Made by a program: the position numbers and the translations under genes. From Cladophialophora immunda (lineage: Eukaryota; Ascomycota; Eurotiomycetes; Chaetothyriales; Herpotrichiellaceae): 64,000 bases of DNA. Each line of letters starts with the position of its first letter. Within the stretch, counting starts at the first letter, position 1. The stretch covers positions 1,984,001 to 2,048,000 of the forward strand of contig NW_015622541.1 of assembly GCF_000835495.1 (NCBI RefSeq), read 5' to 3'. The notes under the pieces are model-generated. The model ran no database searches. It was given only the letters and a program-made list of their open reading frames with translations, and was not told the origin of the DNA. Positions 41,368 to 51,584 of the stretch are shown here, one piece after another.

Positions 41368-43610
41368 ATGGCGATACAGCCTGACTCACCTACGAAGATT
41401 CCTCTTTTATCGGAAAAAGAGACGCCAGCCACACTGGCCAGCTCAGAGAGCCCTCCCCAAACTCCCACTTCCACCCATGCAATCAAAGACAACATAGAGG
41501 GCGCTCTGCCGTCCTTGCTCTGGGGAGCCTTTGCACCTTGTGTTCCAGTTGCCGTTATCTCCAGTGTGCTCCTGACTGCCATCCTGTACAATCGAATCGA
41601 CGGCAGTTACGTCTATCTTCCTCCAAAGCACGAAACATCCTCGACCGATGGGCTGGCCACTCTCCAAAGTATCCAGCAGATCGAAAACAATGGCGGTGAC
41701 CAAGCTTATTACCTTTACTACAAGACCATCACCAACCCAGCAGTATTGCACATGATCTCGTCATGGACGGCCAAGATCATACCCTTCGTCACTGGAGCTT
41801 CCATGGCTCTTGTCGCTTTCTTCGCAGGCCAACGCATTATGAAGGCGACCGCCAGCAAATCAGAGAAGCTCCCCAGTCCTCACCAGGTATCCATCCTGAT
41901 CGGGCTGCTCAATGGAGGTGGGACGCAACCTCTGCTCGACGCCGTTAAGTATCGCTGGCAAAACCATGAGAGCCTCGTGCAACCAGTTCCTCTCGCCTTT
42001 TGGTGTTTGTCCTTCATTGTGTTAATGACGTAGGTCTCTCTCATCCTCCCTTATTCCTCTGTGGGTTGTGCTAACCCAGTCAATGCAGCTTCGCGATCGG
42101 AGCAGTCGATAGCTGGTTTGGTACAGTTACCACGGCCATGAACATTGCATTGGTCATTCCGAAGAACAACACAGCATTCTCCTTTGGAAGAGGCTTAAAC
42201 TCCAGTCAGTGTGGGCCGAGCGACTGGGAGTCACGGACTTGTCCAGGCAATGCTCAAGCGAACTGCAGTTACCCGTGCAGCATTACGAGCTGGCAGACGG
42301 CGGACGGAGAGCGCCAAGGCGTGCTCAACGCGCAGCAAGCCGCGGAGACTCTGATGTCGAACTCGCTGAACAACACAATTCACAACGTCACGGTGAATGG
42401 CTCGAACTATTACTTCCTTGGGGATACCCAGAGCAGTAAGACGCTTGACTTTGTGGCGACGACGCTGGCGATCAAGACGCAGTGCCAAATGGTGACGCAA
42501 AATTGCAGCGTCACGGCCGTTGACAGTGTCAGCTCCGGCTTCACGTGTGGCGCTTACAGTTCGCCGTCCTTTTCATACTCTGGAGAGGTCGGCATGGATC
42601 CTAAAAACGCAACGTCGGCGCCAGACGAGGCTATGGTGGGCATTCAGTTCTTCAATGACACAGCAAAGAGCCAACCAGTGGGATTCGGAAGCAGCACTAC
42701 CAACCTCTTCAGCACGCAGAACCCACTTCAATTCCTGACCTGGTCAAAGGGCTTCCCGCCCGTGGATACCTATCAAGACGAATTCAAAACCATGCGGGAG
42801 GACCAGTATCTTAAATACGACGCCACTGGCGACACCGTATTCGTCCTGAGCTGCTCAGCAGTTATCGCAGAGGTGAAATACAACTGGACCAACTCATCGA
42901 TCACCCTTGTTGAGCTTGAGGCAGACGAGGATGTGGCAGACTACTACGGTGCTGTCTTCAGCGCCCCGTTCGCTATCAACAGCCCGCTGTCTCATCTGGC
43001 CCTCCAAGACGCCGCGGCATTGGCCGCCTATCGGAAAACACCGGAGGGTCTGTCAAAGGTCTTCGCCGACCGTTTCTCCCAGGCTGCCGTGGCCCTCAGC
43101 TCCGGGATTGGCATCAAGGTGCAGAACGAGCTCGAGTGGACGAGGGACAATAGTTATCTCGCCACGCGCGTTCCATACGTGCCTCTGTATCTCCTGGTGA
43201 CTCTGAAAGCCATCTACGCCCTGTTTGCGCTGGGCCTTGCCGTGCTGGCGGTCTTCCTAACGCAGCCGTCACAGGCCCAGGAAGTCAAGGAGCGGCTGAC
43301 AGTCGACGGCCTCGCGGCGGGCTTCTTCGAGCCCAACGCCAACCACGAGAGGGCGGTCAAGAACGTCAGCGACCTGTTCCACGAGCACCAGAGCCCCGAC
43401 AAGAGCGAGGACACGCAGAAGATCGGGCTGTTGCAGACCGACAAGGGCGGCTGGCTGTGGGTCGCCGTGGTGCAGAAAGCAGCGCAAGGCCTGGGGATCC
43501 AGCAAGCGGCCAACTTCGCAGCCGATCAGGTCGCCGACGCGGCTGCGGCACAGATGGGTGCGGTGGGGACTTTGGGTCAAGGGTATAAATTGGTCAAGGA
43601 CATCATTTAG
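41368..43610 (+). CDS. orphan N-glycosylated multi-pass membrane protein
   Basis: Exons 41368..42029 and 42089..43610 give 727 aa (intron 59 nt, GTAGGT donor, TGCAG acceptor). I do not recognise the family. The N-terminal 45 residues are Ser/Thr/Pro-rich and probably cytosolic. Hydrophobic helices lie at about 47-75, 130-157 and 209-233. The large segment from about 235 to 580 carries at least ten N-x-S/T sequons (for example NNT, NCS, NVT, NGS, NWT) and several cysteines, so it is probably extracellular. A last helix lies at about 585-612 (LLVTLKAIYALFALGLAVLAVFL), followed by a roughly 115-residue charged cytosolic tail with amphipathic Ala-rich helices. This resembles fungal surface proteins of unknown function. 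The intron falls inside the third helix, which supports the model. Confidence 0.78.
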
Positions 43611-43925
43611 GAAACGGAAACGGGAAATGAGCTACGGCAGGACACGACATGGGCTTTATGTTTGCATGGGCTTTTATATATGTACAAGGAAGGACCCACG
43701 GGACTCTCTCTGGCGCTGGAACGAGTAATATGGATCATGGGATAATGAGACATGTATGCAAGGGAAAAGATACCACTTGGGGTAAATCACACAAAGCATT
43801 TATTTATTCAATTTTATTTGGGCCTTTTCCAATGAACAGATCCTGTTGCACCATCAAGATTTCCATCCCAAGCGGCAGCGCAGACTCTGATAATTAGAAA
43901 ACCAAAAGGTGCGCTTTTCCTCCTT
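43611..43925. other. convergent intergenic region
   Basis: 315 bp between the 3' ends of the membrane glycoprotein and DUF7704 genes. No feature was seen. Confidence 0.4.
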
Positions 43926-44402
43926 TCAAGTCCTCTTCGCTTTGCCACCACCACCACCACCACCCATTCCGACGCCCAGGAGAAACGCCGCCCTGAGCGC
44001 GCCCACGCCCGCGAGGATGGCCAGGTTAGCCCACTCCCCGGGTCGGAGCAGCAGCGGCCACGCGAGGCGGTGCTGGGCGTCGAGCGCGCGGGCGACGGCG
44101 GCGACGACGGCCACGTCCTGGACCAGGATGGCAGCCTCGAGGCAGCGCCAGACGGCGCGGTCCGCGGGCCGCAGCCGCAGCAGGACGAGCTGCAGGAGCA
44201 TGGTCGAGAGCAGGTAGCCCGCCCCGCTGTCGAGGAGTGCGGTTGTCTCGATGGCCGGCGGCAGCGTCGCGGACGAGCCGTTGTACAGCGTCAGGAGGGT
44301 GCGCGGGGCGAGCAGCTGCGTCAGCGCGCCGCTGAGGGCGATCAGCGGGTCGACGGTGCTGAAGAAGACGCGGTAGAAGGCAGGGATTGTTGACGAGGAC
44401 AT
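43926..44402 (-). CDS. DUF7704-like four-helix membrane protein
   Basis: Single exon, 158 aa, from the ATG at 44402. It starts MSSSTIPAFYRVFFSTVDPLIALSG, a pattern common to small fungal membrane proteins annotated as DUF7704. Four hydrophobic helices follow in this order: about 12-35, 60-80 (LLSTMLLQLVLLRL), 88-108 (AAILVQDVAVVAAVARAL) and 122-142 (WANLAILAGVGALRAAFLLGV). The tail is a run of glycines from a (CCA)n/(GGT)n repeat, then KAKRT. The function is unknown. The frame continues upstream but those residues are not hydrophobic and look like leader sequence. It lies downstream of, and in the same orientation as, the FAD monooxygenase, with 626 bp between them. Confidence 0.7.
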   Translation of the reverse strand: MSSSTIPAFYRVFFSTVDPLIALSGALTQLLAPRTLLTLYNGSSATLPPAIETTALLDSGAGYLLSTMLLQLVLLRLRPADRAVWRCLEAAILVQDVAVVAAVARALDAQHRLAWPLLLRPGEWANLAILAGVGALRAAFLLGVGMGGGGGGGKAKRT

Positions 44403-45028
44403 TTTCTTTCTGTTCGCTCTTCCTTGCTTGGTTGGGGGCCTGTGGGTTGTATTACATGGATGGTGGTTTGCAACGGAGACCGTGGGCCCGTTGTGTCCAG
44501 CGCAAAGGGGGGAGTGCCAGCTGAGAGGGAAGTTCGAAGAGAGCACTCTCGAGATCTTTGTGATGACCACAGCAGCCAAAATGAACGACCAAGGACACTG
44601 ACTGATGATGGGTTTACCGTTGAGATGGGAGCGGTCAGGAGTCGTTGAAGTCGGTGGGGGCAAACGGGAGTTTCTTTGTTTCTTTTATATTGCAGCTGAT
44701 GCAGCTGATGTGCCTGATGTATCCACCGCAAGTGTCTCCGCCCATTTGCCGGGCCATTGTCAGCAAATCCATTCCCCAGGGCGTCCAGATCCTGGCGTGA
44801 GGCCGAAACTGCGGCTGACTTCGCTCCTTGATGGACGACGTGAGGCCAGCGAAAACAAGGCTTAGCGGTTCAAGTAGGGAGTACACATGCAACAGGTCGA
44901 AGCACATGAGCAGCGATGTTATGGACATTTGCAATGCTATCTACTACAGAGAGACGGCTTTGTATGAGCCGAGGGTTCTCCCAAGCTGGCCACCATCAGA
45001 GCCTTCTGTGTCGAGACTCTACTCCAGA
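44403..45028. other. intergenic, tandem minus-strand genes
   Basis: 626 bp that should hold the FAD monooxygenase 3' end and the DUF7704 promoter. A short GCAGCTGATGCAGCTGATG repeat lies near 44690-44710. No gene is supported. Confidence 0.4.
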
Positions 45029-46687
45029 TCACGATAGACACAGCGCTTGTCTCATGGCCTTTGTGAGCTCGGCCTGAGGATCAGAAACGGGTCTCCTCTG
45101 GCGCCACGCCACAAAGTCATCTGGCCGCACAAGTATCGCGCCTCCAGACGAGATGCCTGCAACAGATTCGAATCTGCCCTTTTGACTGACCAGATCGTCT
45201 GCAGGGCCGGCACAATATGCGGCAATGTCGACGTCCATGGCTAAAGACACTTTCTTTGCTGCTTCCACCCATGGCCTGCCGCCTGCCCCGGCAAATAACA
45301 CGAAGGTCTTGCCACACAAGTCGAGGGTCGAAACACGTTTCCCCCGGTGCTCAACCCATATGTGAGGAATCCGACTTCCAGGTCGCCCATCGATTGAAAG
45401 CAGCAGGCTCGGCAAGGTCCACGGCCTCCAGGTCAATCCTCCCAAGGGAGAGGTATCCTCTGCGCAGATGGCATGACTTGCGTAATAAGCTCCGTGGCCG
45501 GAAAGCAAACGACACCCCTTGAACACGACTAGCAGTATCGTAAATGGCCCTTTTGTTGATATAATTCCTTTCTCATCAGCCATGCTTGCAGAATATTCTG
45601 CAGCTGCCCTTCCGACAGGAATCCGCTCCACATCGTATGTCTCGAGCAAGGAATTGTTGGCATGTCCTTGGAGGACTGCAGAGAGCTTCCAGGCGAGGTT
45701 GTGGACGTCTGCGATGCCCGAGTTTGCACCCTGGCCTCCCCACGGCGGCATCTGGTGTGCTGCGTCCCCCGCAAGGAAGATACGACCGTGTTGCAGTTGC
45801 TCTGCAATCCGCACTGACGGCTTCCATGGGAGGATACTCTTGATTTCTATCTCAATATCCGGGATACCCAGCGCCAAGCGTAACAGCTCTTTGCATTTTT
45901 CGGGTGGGAAGTCTGAAGGTTGCTCGCCCTTCGATGGATCATATAAAAGATGGAAGACCCAGCGGTCGCTGTTGTTGATTGATGTGAAGAGGCCGCTGAC
46001 TTCGGGGCGTTCAACCTTACAGAGAGAAAACTCGCGTTCTTGGACAAGCGATTTGAGGTCGGCGTGGAAGAGGATATTGAGCAGATGGCCCATAGTTCCC
46101 TGCCCGGTCGTTGGAACCTTGAGTCGTGTGCGGATTGGGCTCTCTGCACCGTCAGCAGCGATGAGATAGCGTCCTCGAACGGTCGAATTGACCCCGGTAT
46201 TCCGATCCTTCAAGACGGCGGTAACGCTATTGTCATCTTGCTCAAGACCGATACATTCCGTATTGAACCTTACATCCACTCCCCGCTCCTTTGCAACATC
46301 CAAGAGAACTGGTTCGATCATATCTTGAGTGACAAATGTCCCGGTGACCGGGCTCAGTGGTGCAAGGATCCCACCCAACGGGAAATTTCTGATAACTCCG
46401 GAGCGTGGTTTGGGTTCAATGACCTCCCTGAGGGAAGCACCACTATAGATACCCTTGCTCGGTGACAATGACGCACCAGCTTCATGGACAAGTCCCTCGA
46501 TTCCAAGCCGACGGTAGAGCTCCATAGTTCGTGCATTGACACTTCGCGCACGCGGATGGATCGATGCCCCTTTATGACGCTCAACCACCATGGAATGTAT
46601 GCCGTGGTGAGCGAGAAAATTGGAGGCAGAGAGGCCTACAATGCCGCCGCCAATGATTATGACGGGGACATCTGTTTCAGAGGACAT
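45029..46687 (-). CDS. FAD-dependent aromatic hydroxylase (PHBH fold, TfdB/PgaE-like)
   Basis: Single exon, 552 aa. Class A flavoprotein monooxygenase with the GGGIVG dinucleotide-binding motif at residues 13-18 (VIIIGGGIVGLSA), a DG motif at 179-180 (LIAADGAESPIR) and the GD motif at 307-315 (GRIFLAGDAAHQMPP) followed by WGGQGANSGIADVHNLAWKL. The C-terminus (residues about 440-552) has the thioredoxin-like extension of TfdB/PgaE-type enzymes, ending around ISSGGAILVRPDDFVAWR. Such enzymes use NAD(P)H and O2 to hydroxylate phenols or polyketide rings. The substrate is unknown; no polyketide synthase or catabolic cluster adjoins it. The ATG at 46687 is nine codons before the first beta strand, as expected. 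Confidence 0.92.
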   Translation of the reverse strand: MSSETDVPVIIIGGGIVGLSASNFLAHHGIHSMVVERHKGASIHPRARSVNARTMELYRRLGIEGLVHEAGASLSPSKGIYSGASLREVIEPKPRSGVIRNFPLGGILAPLSPVTGTFVTQDMIEPVLLDVAKERGVDVRFNTECIGLEQDDNSVTAVLKDRNTGVNSTVRGRYLIAADGAESPIRTRLKVPTTGQGTMGHLLNILFHADLKSLVQEREFSLCKVERPEVSGLFTSINNSDRWVFHLLYDPSKGEQPSDFPPEKCKELLRLALGIPDIEIEIKSILPWKPSVRIAEQLQHGRIFLAGDAAHQMPPWGGQGANSGIADVHNLAWKLSAVLQGHANNSLLETYDVERIPVGRAAAEYSASMADEKGIISTKGPFTILLVVFKGCRLLSGHGAYYASHAICAEDTSPLGGLTWRPWTLPSLLLSIDGRPGSRIPHIWVEHRGKRVSTLDLCGKTFVLFAGAGGRPWVEAAKKVSLAMDVDIAAYCAGPADDLVSQKGRFESVAGISSGGAILVRPDDFVAWRQRRPVSDPQAELTKAMRQALCLS

Positions 46688-47949
46688 TCTGCTAGGTGTT
46701 CAGGTGTAGGGGTTATCAATCTTGTACCATTTCTCCGTATGGCGAGGATGCCATTGGCATTGATGGAGCGAACAGCTCGAGGGAATAACACATCCTTATA
46801 GGGAAGCGACGCAAAGGGTAGGAACGAGGTTTGCTCGATCATGGAGTCCTTTGGACAAGTCCATCAGGCTCCAGTGATCGAGTGACGACAAGACTGTCAT
46901 TCAACCCAATGACGGACGTTTTGACTTGGGCACTCTGATAGGACCCGAGCTTTAGCACGCTCGGGCCCGAAATCAGCTCCGCTCGCCACAGCTGCTACCT
47001 TGCCTGTTCCTGCTTTTAGTTTCACATCGCCTTGCCAGAATTCACTTACTGACCTTATAACCCCGCTTTGGGTATATTCTAGACGCTCTTCTAGACGCCG
47101 AGTCTTCAGAATGGCATTGTGCTCGAGTCTCTAGTGGCAGGGCTAAATGAGTGTCAATGTGCGGAGAAGCCGAACACAGTTGCGCCGCTGACAAGGCTGT
47201 GAAAAAGGGGGAGTTCGGTAGCTGCGAGGAACCGAGTCGACAACCAGTAATCTTAGTCCGGCTTCGCTGTGTCAAACAATTGATTTGGTCGTCTATCGGT
47301 ATCTAGTGAATATATGGACATCCGAGCCGAGTCGAGCGACTGAGCCGCGACAAGGTCATGCCCTTGCGATGAGATTTCCTGGGGTCATCCGCGGTGGAAT
47401 GAACGCCGAGCGATAAGTCGCCTGAAGGACATCATTGAGAGTGTATCTACCGGCTCTTTCGACATCAGAGAGCATCGTTGCCAGAGGAGTCCGCAGATGA
47501 CTCGGGTTGTATATACAACCCGAGTAGATAGTGAAGTGAAACAAGGGTGGGGTGCTTGATAGGCTTCTCAAGGTTGATGTGCCTGACAGAGTCTTTACAA
47601 CTGCCTCAGATATGTGAGTGGTGCTTGTTGGTGAGACGAGGCCGATCCGATCTTTGACTTGCATACAGCTTGCTGGCTGCTGCTGGTCTCGTCGTGAACC
47701 AGAGGTGGGCATCGGGTCGACCTCCACGGGAGCTGGACTGGAGAGTGCGGGTATGGATCCTTTGCTCTACCGTTCTGCCCCACCGTACTGGACCTTTCCA
47801 CAATGGGCAATTCATCCACCTCGCTGTGTGGAGTAAATTTTGCTGTCGAGGATCGTCTCCAAAAAAATTTGGAACAGCGAATTCGAACGTCCCTCCCAGT
47901 CGCTCAATTTCCACACCGCAGCCTTCATAAGTCTGCGATTTCACCCGGT
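46688..47949. promoter_or_regulatory. divergent promoter of the FAD hydroxylase and EBP2
   Basis: 1.26 kb. Two sequences resembling ribosome-biogenesis promoter elements are present on the EBP2 side: GCGATGAGAT at 47366-47375, which fits the PAC consensus, and an A-run followed by TTT (AAAAAAATTT, about 47860-47869), like the RRPE, some 85 bp from the EBP2 ATG. The PAC-like site is about 575 bp upstream, farther than usual, so it may be chance. Minus-strand open frames here begin at GTG and look like shadows. Confidence 0.4.
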
Positions 47950-49222
47950 ATGGCGAAGAAGAGCAAGCTACTGGCTGCCCTAGATGCCCACAAAGGGCGA
48001 GATTATCAGGCAGAAAAGAGGAAGGCGCAAGTGAAGGCTGCAGACAAGCGGAAAAGACAGAAGCTGGAGACCGCGAAGCAAGACGACGATGGAGAGGAGC
48101 TGACGAACGGGAAAGAGAAAAATGGAAGCGAACAGCCGCGTCTAGATGACGATTTTGCCGCATTTGCAGAGGAGGACAACAGCGGAGACAAAACAGCAGA
48201 TGCAGATGATCAAAACGAGACCGCCGTCAATGCAATCAACGGTGGTGCCGCTCCCACGATATCACAGCCAGCCCAGCCCGTCGACGCCTCGGCTTCAGAA
48301 GCAGAAAATGAATCCGACGTGCCCGTCTCTGATCTCGAGGACTCGGACCTAGAAGACACGATCCCATACCAAAAGATGACCATCAACAACGGTCCCGCCC
48401 TGCTCGCCGCTCGCAACCGTATCTCCATCATTAAAACCCCCCGATCCACGCCCTTTCACTATCACAACTCCCTGATATCAGATCTCCCGCCCACCTCACA
48501 ATCAGTCCCGGACCCGAACGACGACCTCACGCGTGAACTAGAATTCTATCGCATCGCCCGAACAGCCGTCGTGACGGCGCGGGACCTGCTACTCTCCGAG
48601 AAGATCCCCTTCTCCCGTCCCGCAGATTACTTTGCGGAAATGGTCAAGAGCGATGAACACATGGGCCGCGTGAAGCAGAAGATGTATGACGAGGCGGCGA
48701 ACAAGAAAGCTGCAGAGGAGGCGCGCAAATTGAGGGACGCCAAGAAATTCGGAAAAGCGGTCCAGGTCGCCAAAGAGCAGGAGAGGGCGAAGGAGAAGAG
48801 AGACACGCTTGAGAAGATCAAGGAGTTGAAGAGGAGTAAGTCGGATGTCCCACGCCACTAGACACTTTTGTTGTTTGCATGATGCTAACATACTTCCTCT
48901 CCCCGTAGAACGCAAGGGCGCCGACACCGGCAAAGTGACCGAGGGCAACCTAGACGATGACCTCTTCCAAAACATCGACGTGGAGAATCCGGCCGTGAAG
49001 GATCGGTCAGGCCGTGACCGGGGTCCCGGCGGTGGCCCCAATCCAAAGAGGCAGAAGCGCGATCAGAAATATGGCTTTGGTGGTAAGAAACGGCACGCAA
49101 AAAGCGGTGATGCTATCAGCAGTGGCGATCTGCGCGGATTTTCTGCAGCCAGGATGAAAGCCAAGGGCGGAAAGGTAAAAGCAAAGAGGCCCGGGAAGAG
49201 CAAGAGGGCGGCTGCTCGGTGA
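47950..49222 (+). CDS. EBP2: rRNA-processing protein EBP2
   Basis: Exons 47950..48835 and 48909..49222, with a 73-nt intron, give 399 aa. The N-terminal 150 residues are charged and disordered with basic (KKSKLLAALDAHKGRDY, DKRKRQK) and acidic (SDLEDSDLEDTIPYQK) stretches. The EBP2 core follows: YQKMTINNGPALLAARNRI, ELEFYRIARTAVVTARDLLL, FSRPADYFAEMVKSDEHM, then a long basic helix (VKQKMYDEAANKKAAEEAR...). The C-terminal exon has RDQKYGFGGKKRHAKSGDA and a Lys/Arg-rich end, diagnostic of EBP2. The protein works in the nucleolus in 27S pre-rRNA processing and 60S subunit assembly. The intron (AGGA|GTAAGT to CCGTAG) restores KRKGADTGKVTEGNLDDDL. Confidence 0.94.
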
Positions 49223-49441
49223 TACTTGAAAACATGACACGACTTGCGGGAAGAACCATGAAAGCGGAAAAGAACCGTTAACGCGGTTGATTCTCTACGG
49301 AGATACAATGCTATATAAGAGCACATGGGGTATCACAATCACACGGACAAAGACAATGCGAAGACTCCCCAACCCAGCACAGCCATCGGATCCAGAACGC
49401 CTTCCCTAAATGCTTGTGGTAAAGGTCCCAGGTTGCGCGCG

Positions 49442-51111
49442 TCAAACAACCCACTGCCCCAGGAATGCTTGCAGATGGCCCGTCTGATGCTGCCGACCAA
49501 CACGCTTAGCCTCTTGAGCAACCAAGTCGAGCATTTCTTGTGCCTCCGGTCCAGGTGGTAGTTCAGGCAACGCGTCCGGATCCGGATGGCCATTGAGCTG
49601 TCGACTGGGACTATCTTCGCGACCGGGTCCCGAGTCTGCCATAGCTTCTCTCATCCTGCTGGGTGGCAGAAGGCCAACTTGCCGTCGAGCTACTGGTGAT
49701 GAAATGGGAACGTCACTCATCACTTCGTCGTCGTCCTCTTCCACGACGCCTCTTGCGCGCTTGTGCGATTTGCTAGCCCCACTGGGACGAAGCACCGACT
49801 TCATTCGGTGCCGCTGCGGTTTCCCACCGCCTGGTTTGCGAGGTGTCTTCATCGTCTCATCCGCTACCACGTCGGCAAGTGTGGCTTCCAACTCATCGTA
49901 TATTCTCCGGGTGGACCAATTGAATTTCTTTCGGAGCTTTGCTTCATTCATTAGTTTCAGTAAAGGTTCTGCTGAGCGCTCAAAAGCGGCCACTGCCTCT
50001 TCGTGCGAACCATCGAACGCGGGAAGCTTTTGTAGCTCCGTGGCGGCCTCGTCAATCCCACAGTGTCTCATATTGAAGTTGGCTGACTTTCGGAGGATGT
50101 TCAGCATATCCCATATAGGCTTGGTCCAATCAATGGGCTCCGGCTTGGTTTCGGTCACACTGCTAGAGGCTGCCTCGGAACTAGATTCGGTTTCGTCATC
50201 ATCGGATCCTTCTGAAGTGCCCTCTCTTTCCTGATGTGATCCTTCCTCTACTGCTTCATCATCATCGGCATCTTTCTCCTCCTCCTCGTCCTCCTCGTCC
50301 TCCTTCGCCTCCTCTTCTTCCTCCTCTTCCTCTTCTTCTTCCTCTTCTTCTGATGTATCGGAAACCTCTGGCAGGCTATTATGATTCGCTCTTGCCAAGG
50401 TCACCTTCAACTCCTCCAGCTCGTCGGGGTAAGTCTCAGCCAAATGTTTCCACAGATATGTCTGAGACCAATCGATCCCTTCTCTCTCTTCAAGCATCTG
50501 CCTCAGAAGGAAGCGGTGATGTTTATGAATCGTCTCCATGGCTTCGTCATCGTCATTAATCCTGTAACCCGTGTGCTTCTGGTATGCGGTGAGAAACGGG
50601 TCGATCATGAACCCCACCGTCTGGCGTTTCCGTGCAAGCTTCTGGTGCTGATCGACCATGAAGTAAAACAAATCAATGGCCTCTAACGTGTCGTTGTAAT
50701 GACTCAGATAGCGATCTGAGGGTGAAATCTCATACCAGCCTGCCTTGCCTGCAGCCCAAATGACAGGCTTCGCATTGTCATCTTGACCAAAGCTGTAATT
50801 CGTAACGTTGTCGATCTTTATTCGTGCATATAACGGCTCCTCTATCAAGGCTAGGAGGTCTCATCAGCACCCCTAAAGGTACAAAAGGCAGAATATTCCA
50901 TACCGAGATGTTCCTGCTCGTCGTCCAAAGGCATCAATTCCCCCACGACACAGAGTGGTGTCTCCTCCGAAGCCTGCAACAGGTCTGCATATCGGCCTTT
51001 TCCTTGGTAGAAGATTTTTGTTTCTCGCAATGCGAAATCCGGCCAGTCATTGACATCATCGGGGACGGGATCGAGGGGTTTTAGAACTCGTTCTTCAGGT
51101 AGGGTGGACAT
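49442..51111 (-). CDS. RFTS (DNMT1 replication-foci) domain protein without methyltransferase domain
   Basis: Exons 50904..51111 and 49442..50850 (minus), with a 53-nt intron, give 538 aa. Residues about 20-150 match the replication-foci-targeting-sequence domain of DNMT1-type proteins: DWPDFALRETKIFYQGKGRYADLL, then LIEEPLYARIKIDNVTNYSF, VIWAAGKAGWYEISP and YLSHYNDTLEAIDLFYFMVDQH. An unbroken acidic stretch follows (about 230-275, mostly Glu), then a helical segment (MLNILRKSANFNMRHCGIDEAATELQKLPA) and a basic C-terminal region with RKPGGGKPQRHR and nuclear-localisation-like HKRARG. No methyltransferase, BAH or zinc-finger motif is visible. Fission yeast Raf2, a subunit of the Clr4 H3K9 methyltransferase complex, also carries an RFTS domain, so a heterochromatin role is plausible but inferred. 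The intron lies inside the RFTS domain and joins in phase. Confidence 0.85.
50270..50352. repeat. (TCC/TTC)n trinucleotide tract in coding sequence
   Basis: A near-continuous run of CTC, TCC, TTC and TCT triplets on the plus strand encodes the poly-Glu/Asp stretch of the RFTS protein on the minus strand. It is homopurine on the coding strand. Confidence 0.8.
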
Positions 51112-51584
51112 GTCCAAACGAAGATGCGAGGTTCATGCTGTGTGTGTGAGGAACTGCGCTATAGAGCAGGTAAGGCTCGGGATCTAATCGTCATCTCGCA
51201 GACGACTGTCACTAAGAATGATCAGGAAGTGTCGTTGGTGCAGTTGAGCCGTGGTTCGGAGGGGGTGGCAGAAATGAGCGACGCGCATCCATGTTGGGTG
51301 AGCAAAGAGCTGGAGGCTGGAGGCTGGTGGTGGGAGTCAGAGCCACGGCTAGAGAGGAACCCAAGGGCTCTGATTGGCAGCGCTAAGATTTAGCATCTGG
51401 GGCTCACGTGGGGCTCCACTAACTTTTCCGTGTCCCCATTCCAAAGCCTTTCTCGAAGGCTGCGCTTCGTTTGATTTCTTGAATGGAAAACGTCAACCCA
51501 TTGTGTTGGCAGCAGTACTCCGTAATGTGCGGTGCTTCGATTTGAAATTTTCTCTATTGCATGAGGCCATCTTTCATTCTCAAG
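51112..51584. promoter_or_regulatory. divergent promoter of the RFTS protein and PUS4
   Basis: 473 bp separates two divergent ATGs and should hold both promoters. A direct GAGGCTGGAGGCTGG repeat lies near 51310. No gene is supported. Confidence 0.4.

Noticed and set aside
47356..47727. 123-codon minus-strand open frame upstream of EBP2
   Set aside because: It begins at GTG, has no family features, and lies in the divergent promoter region.
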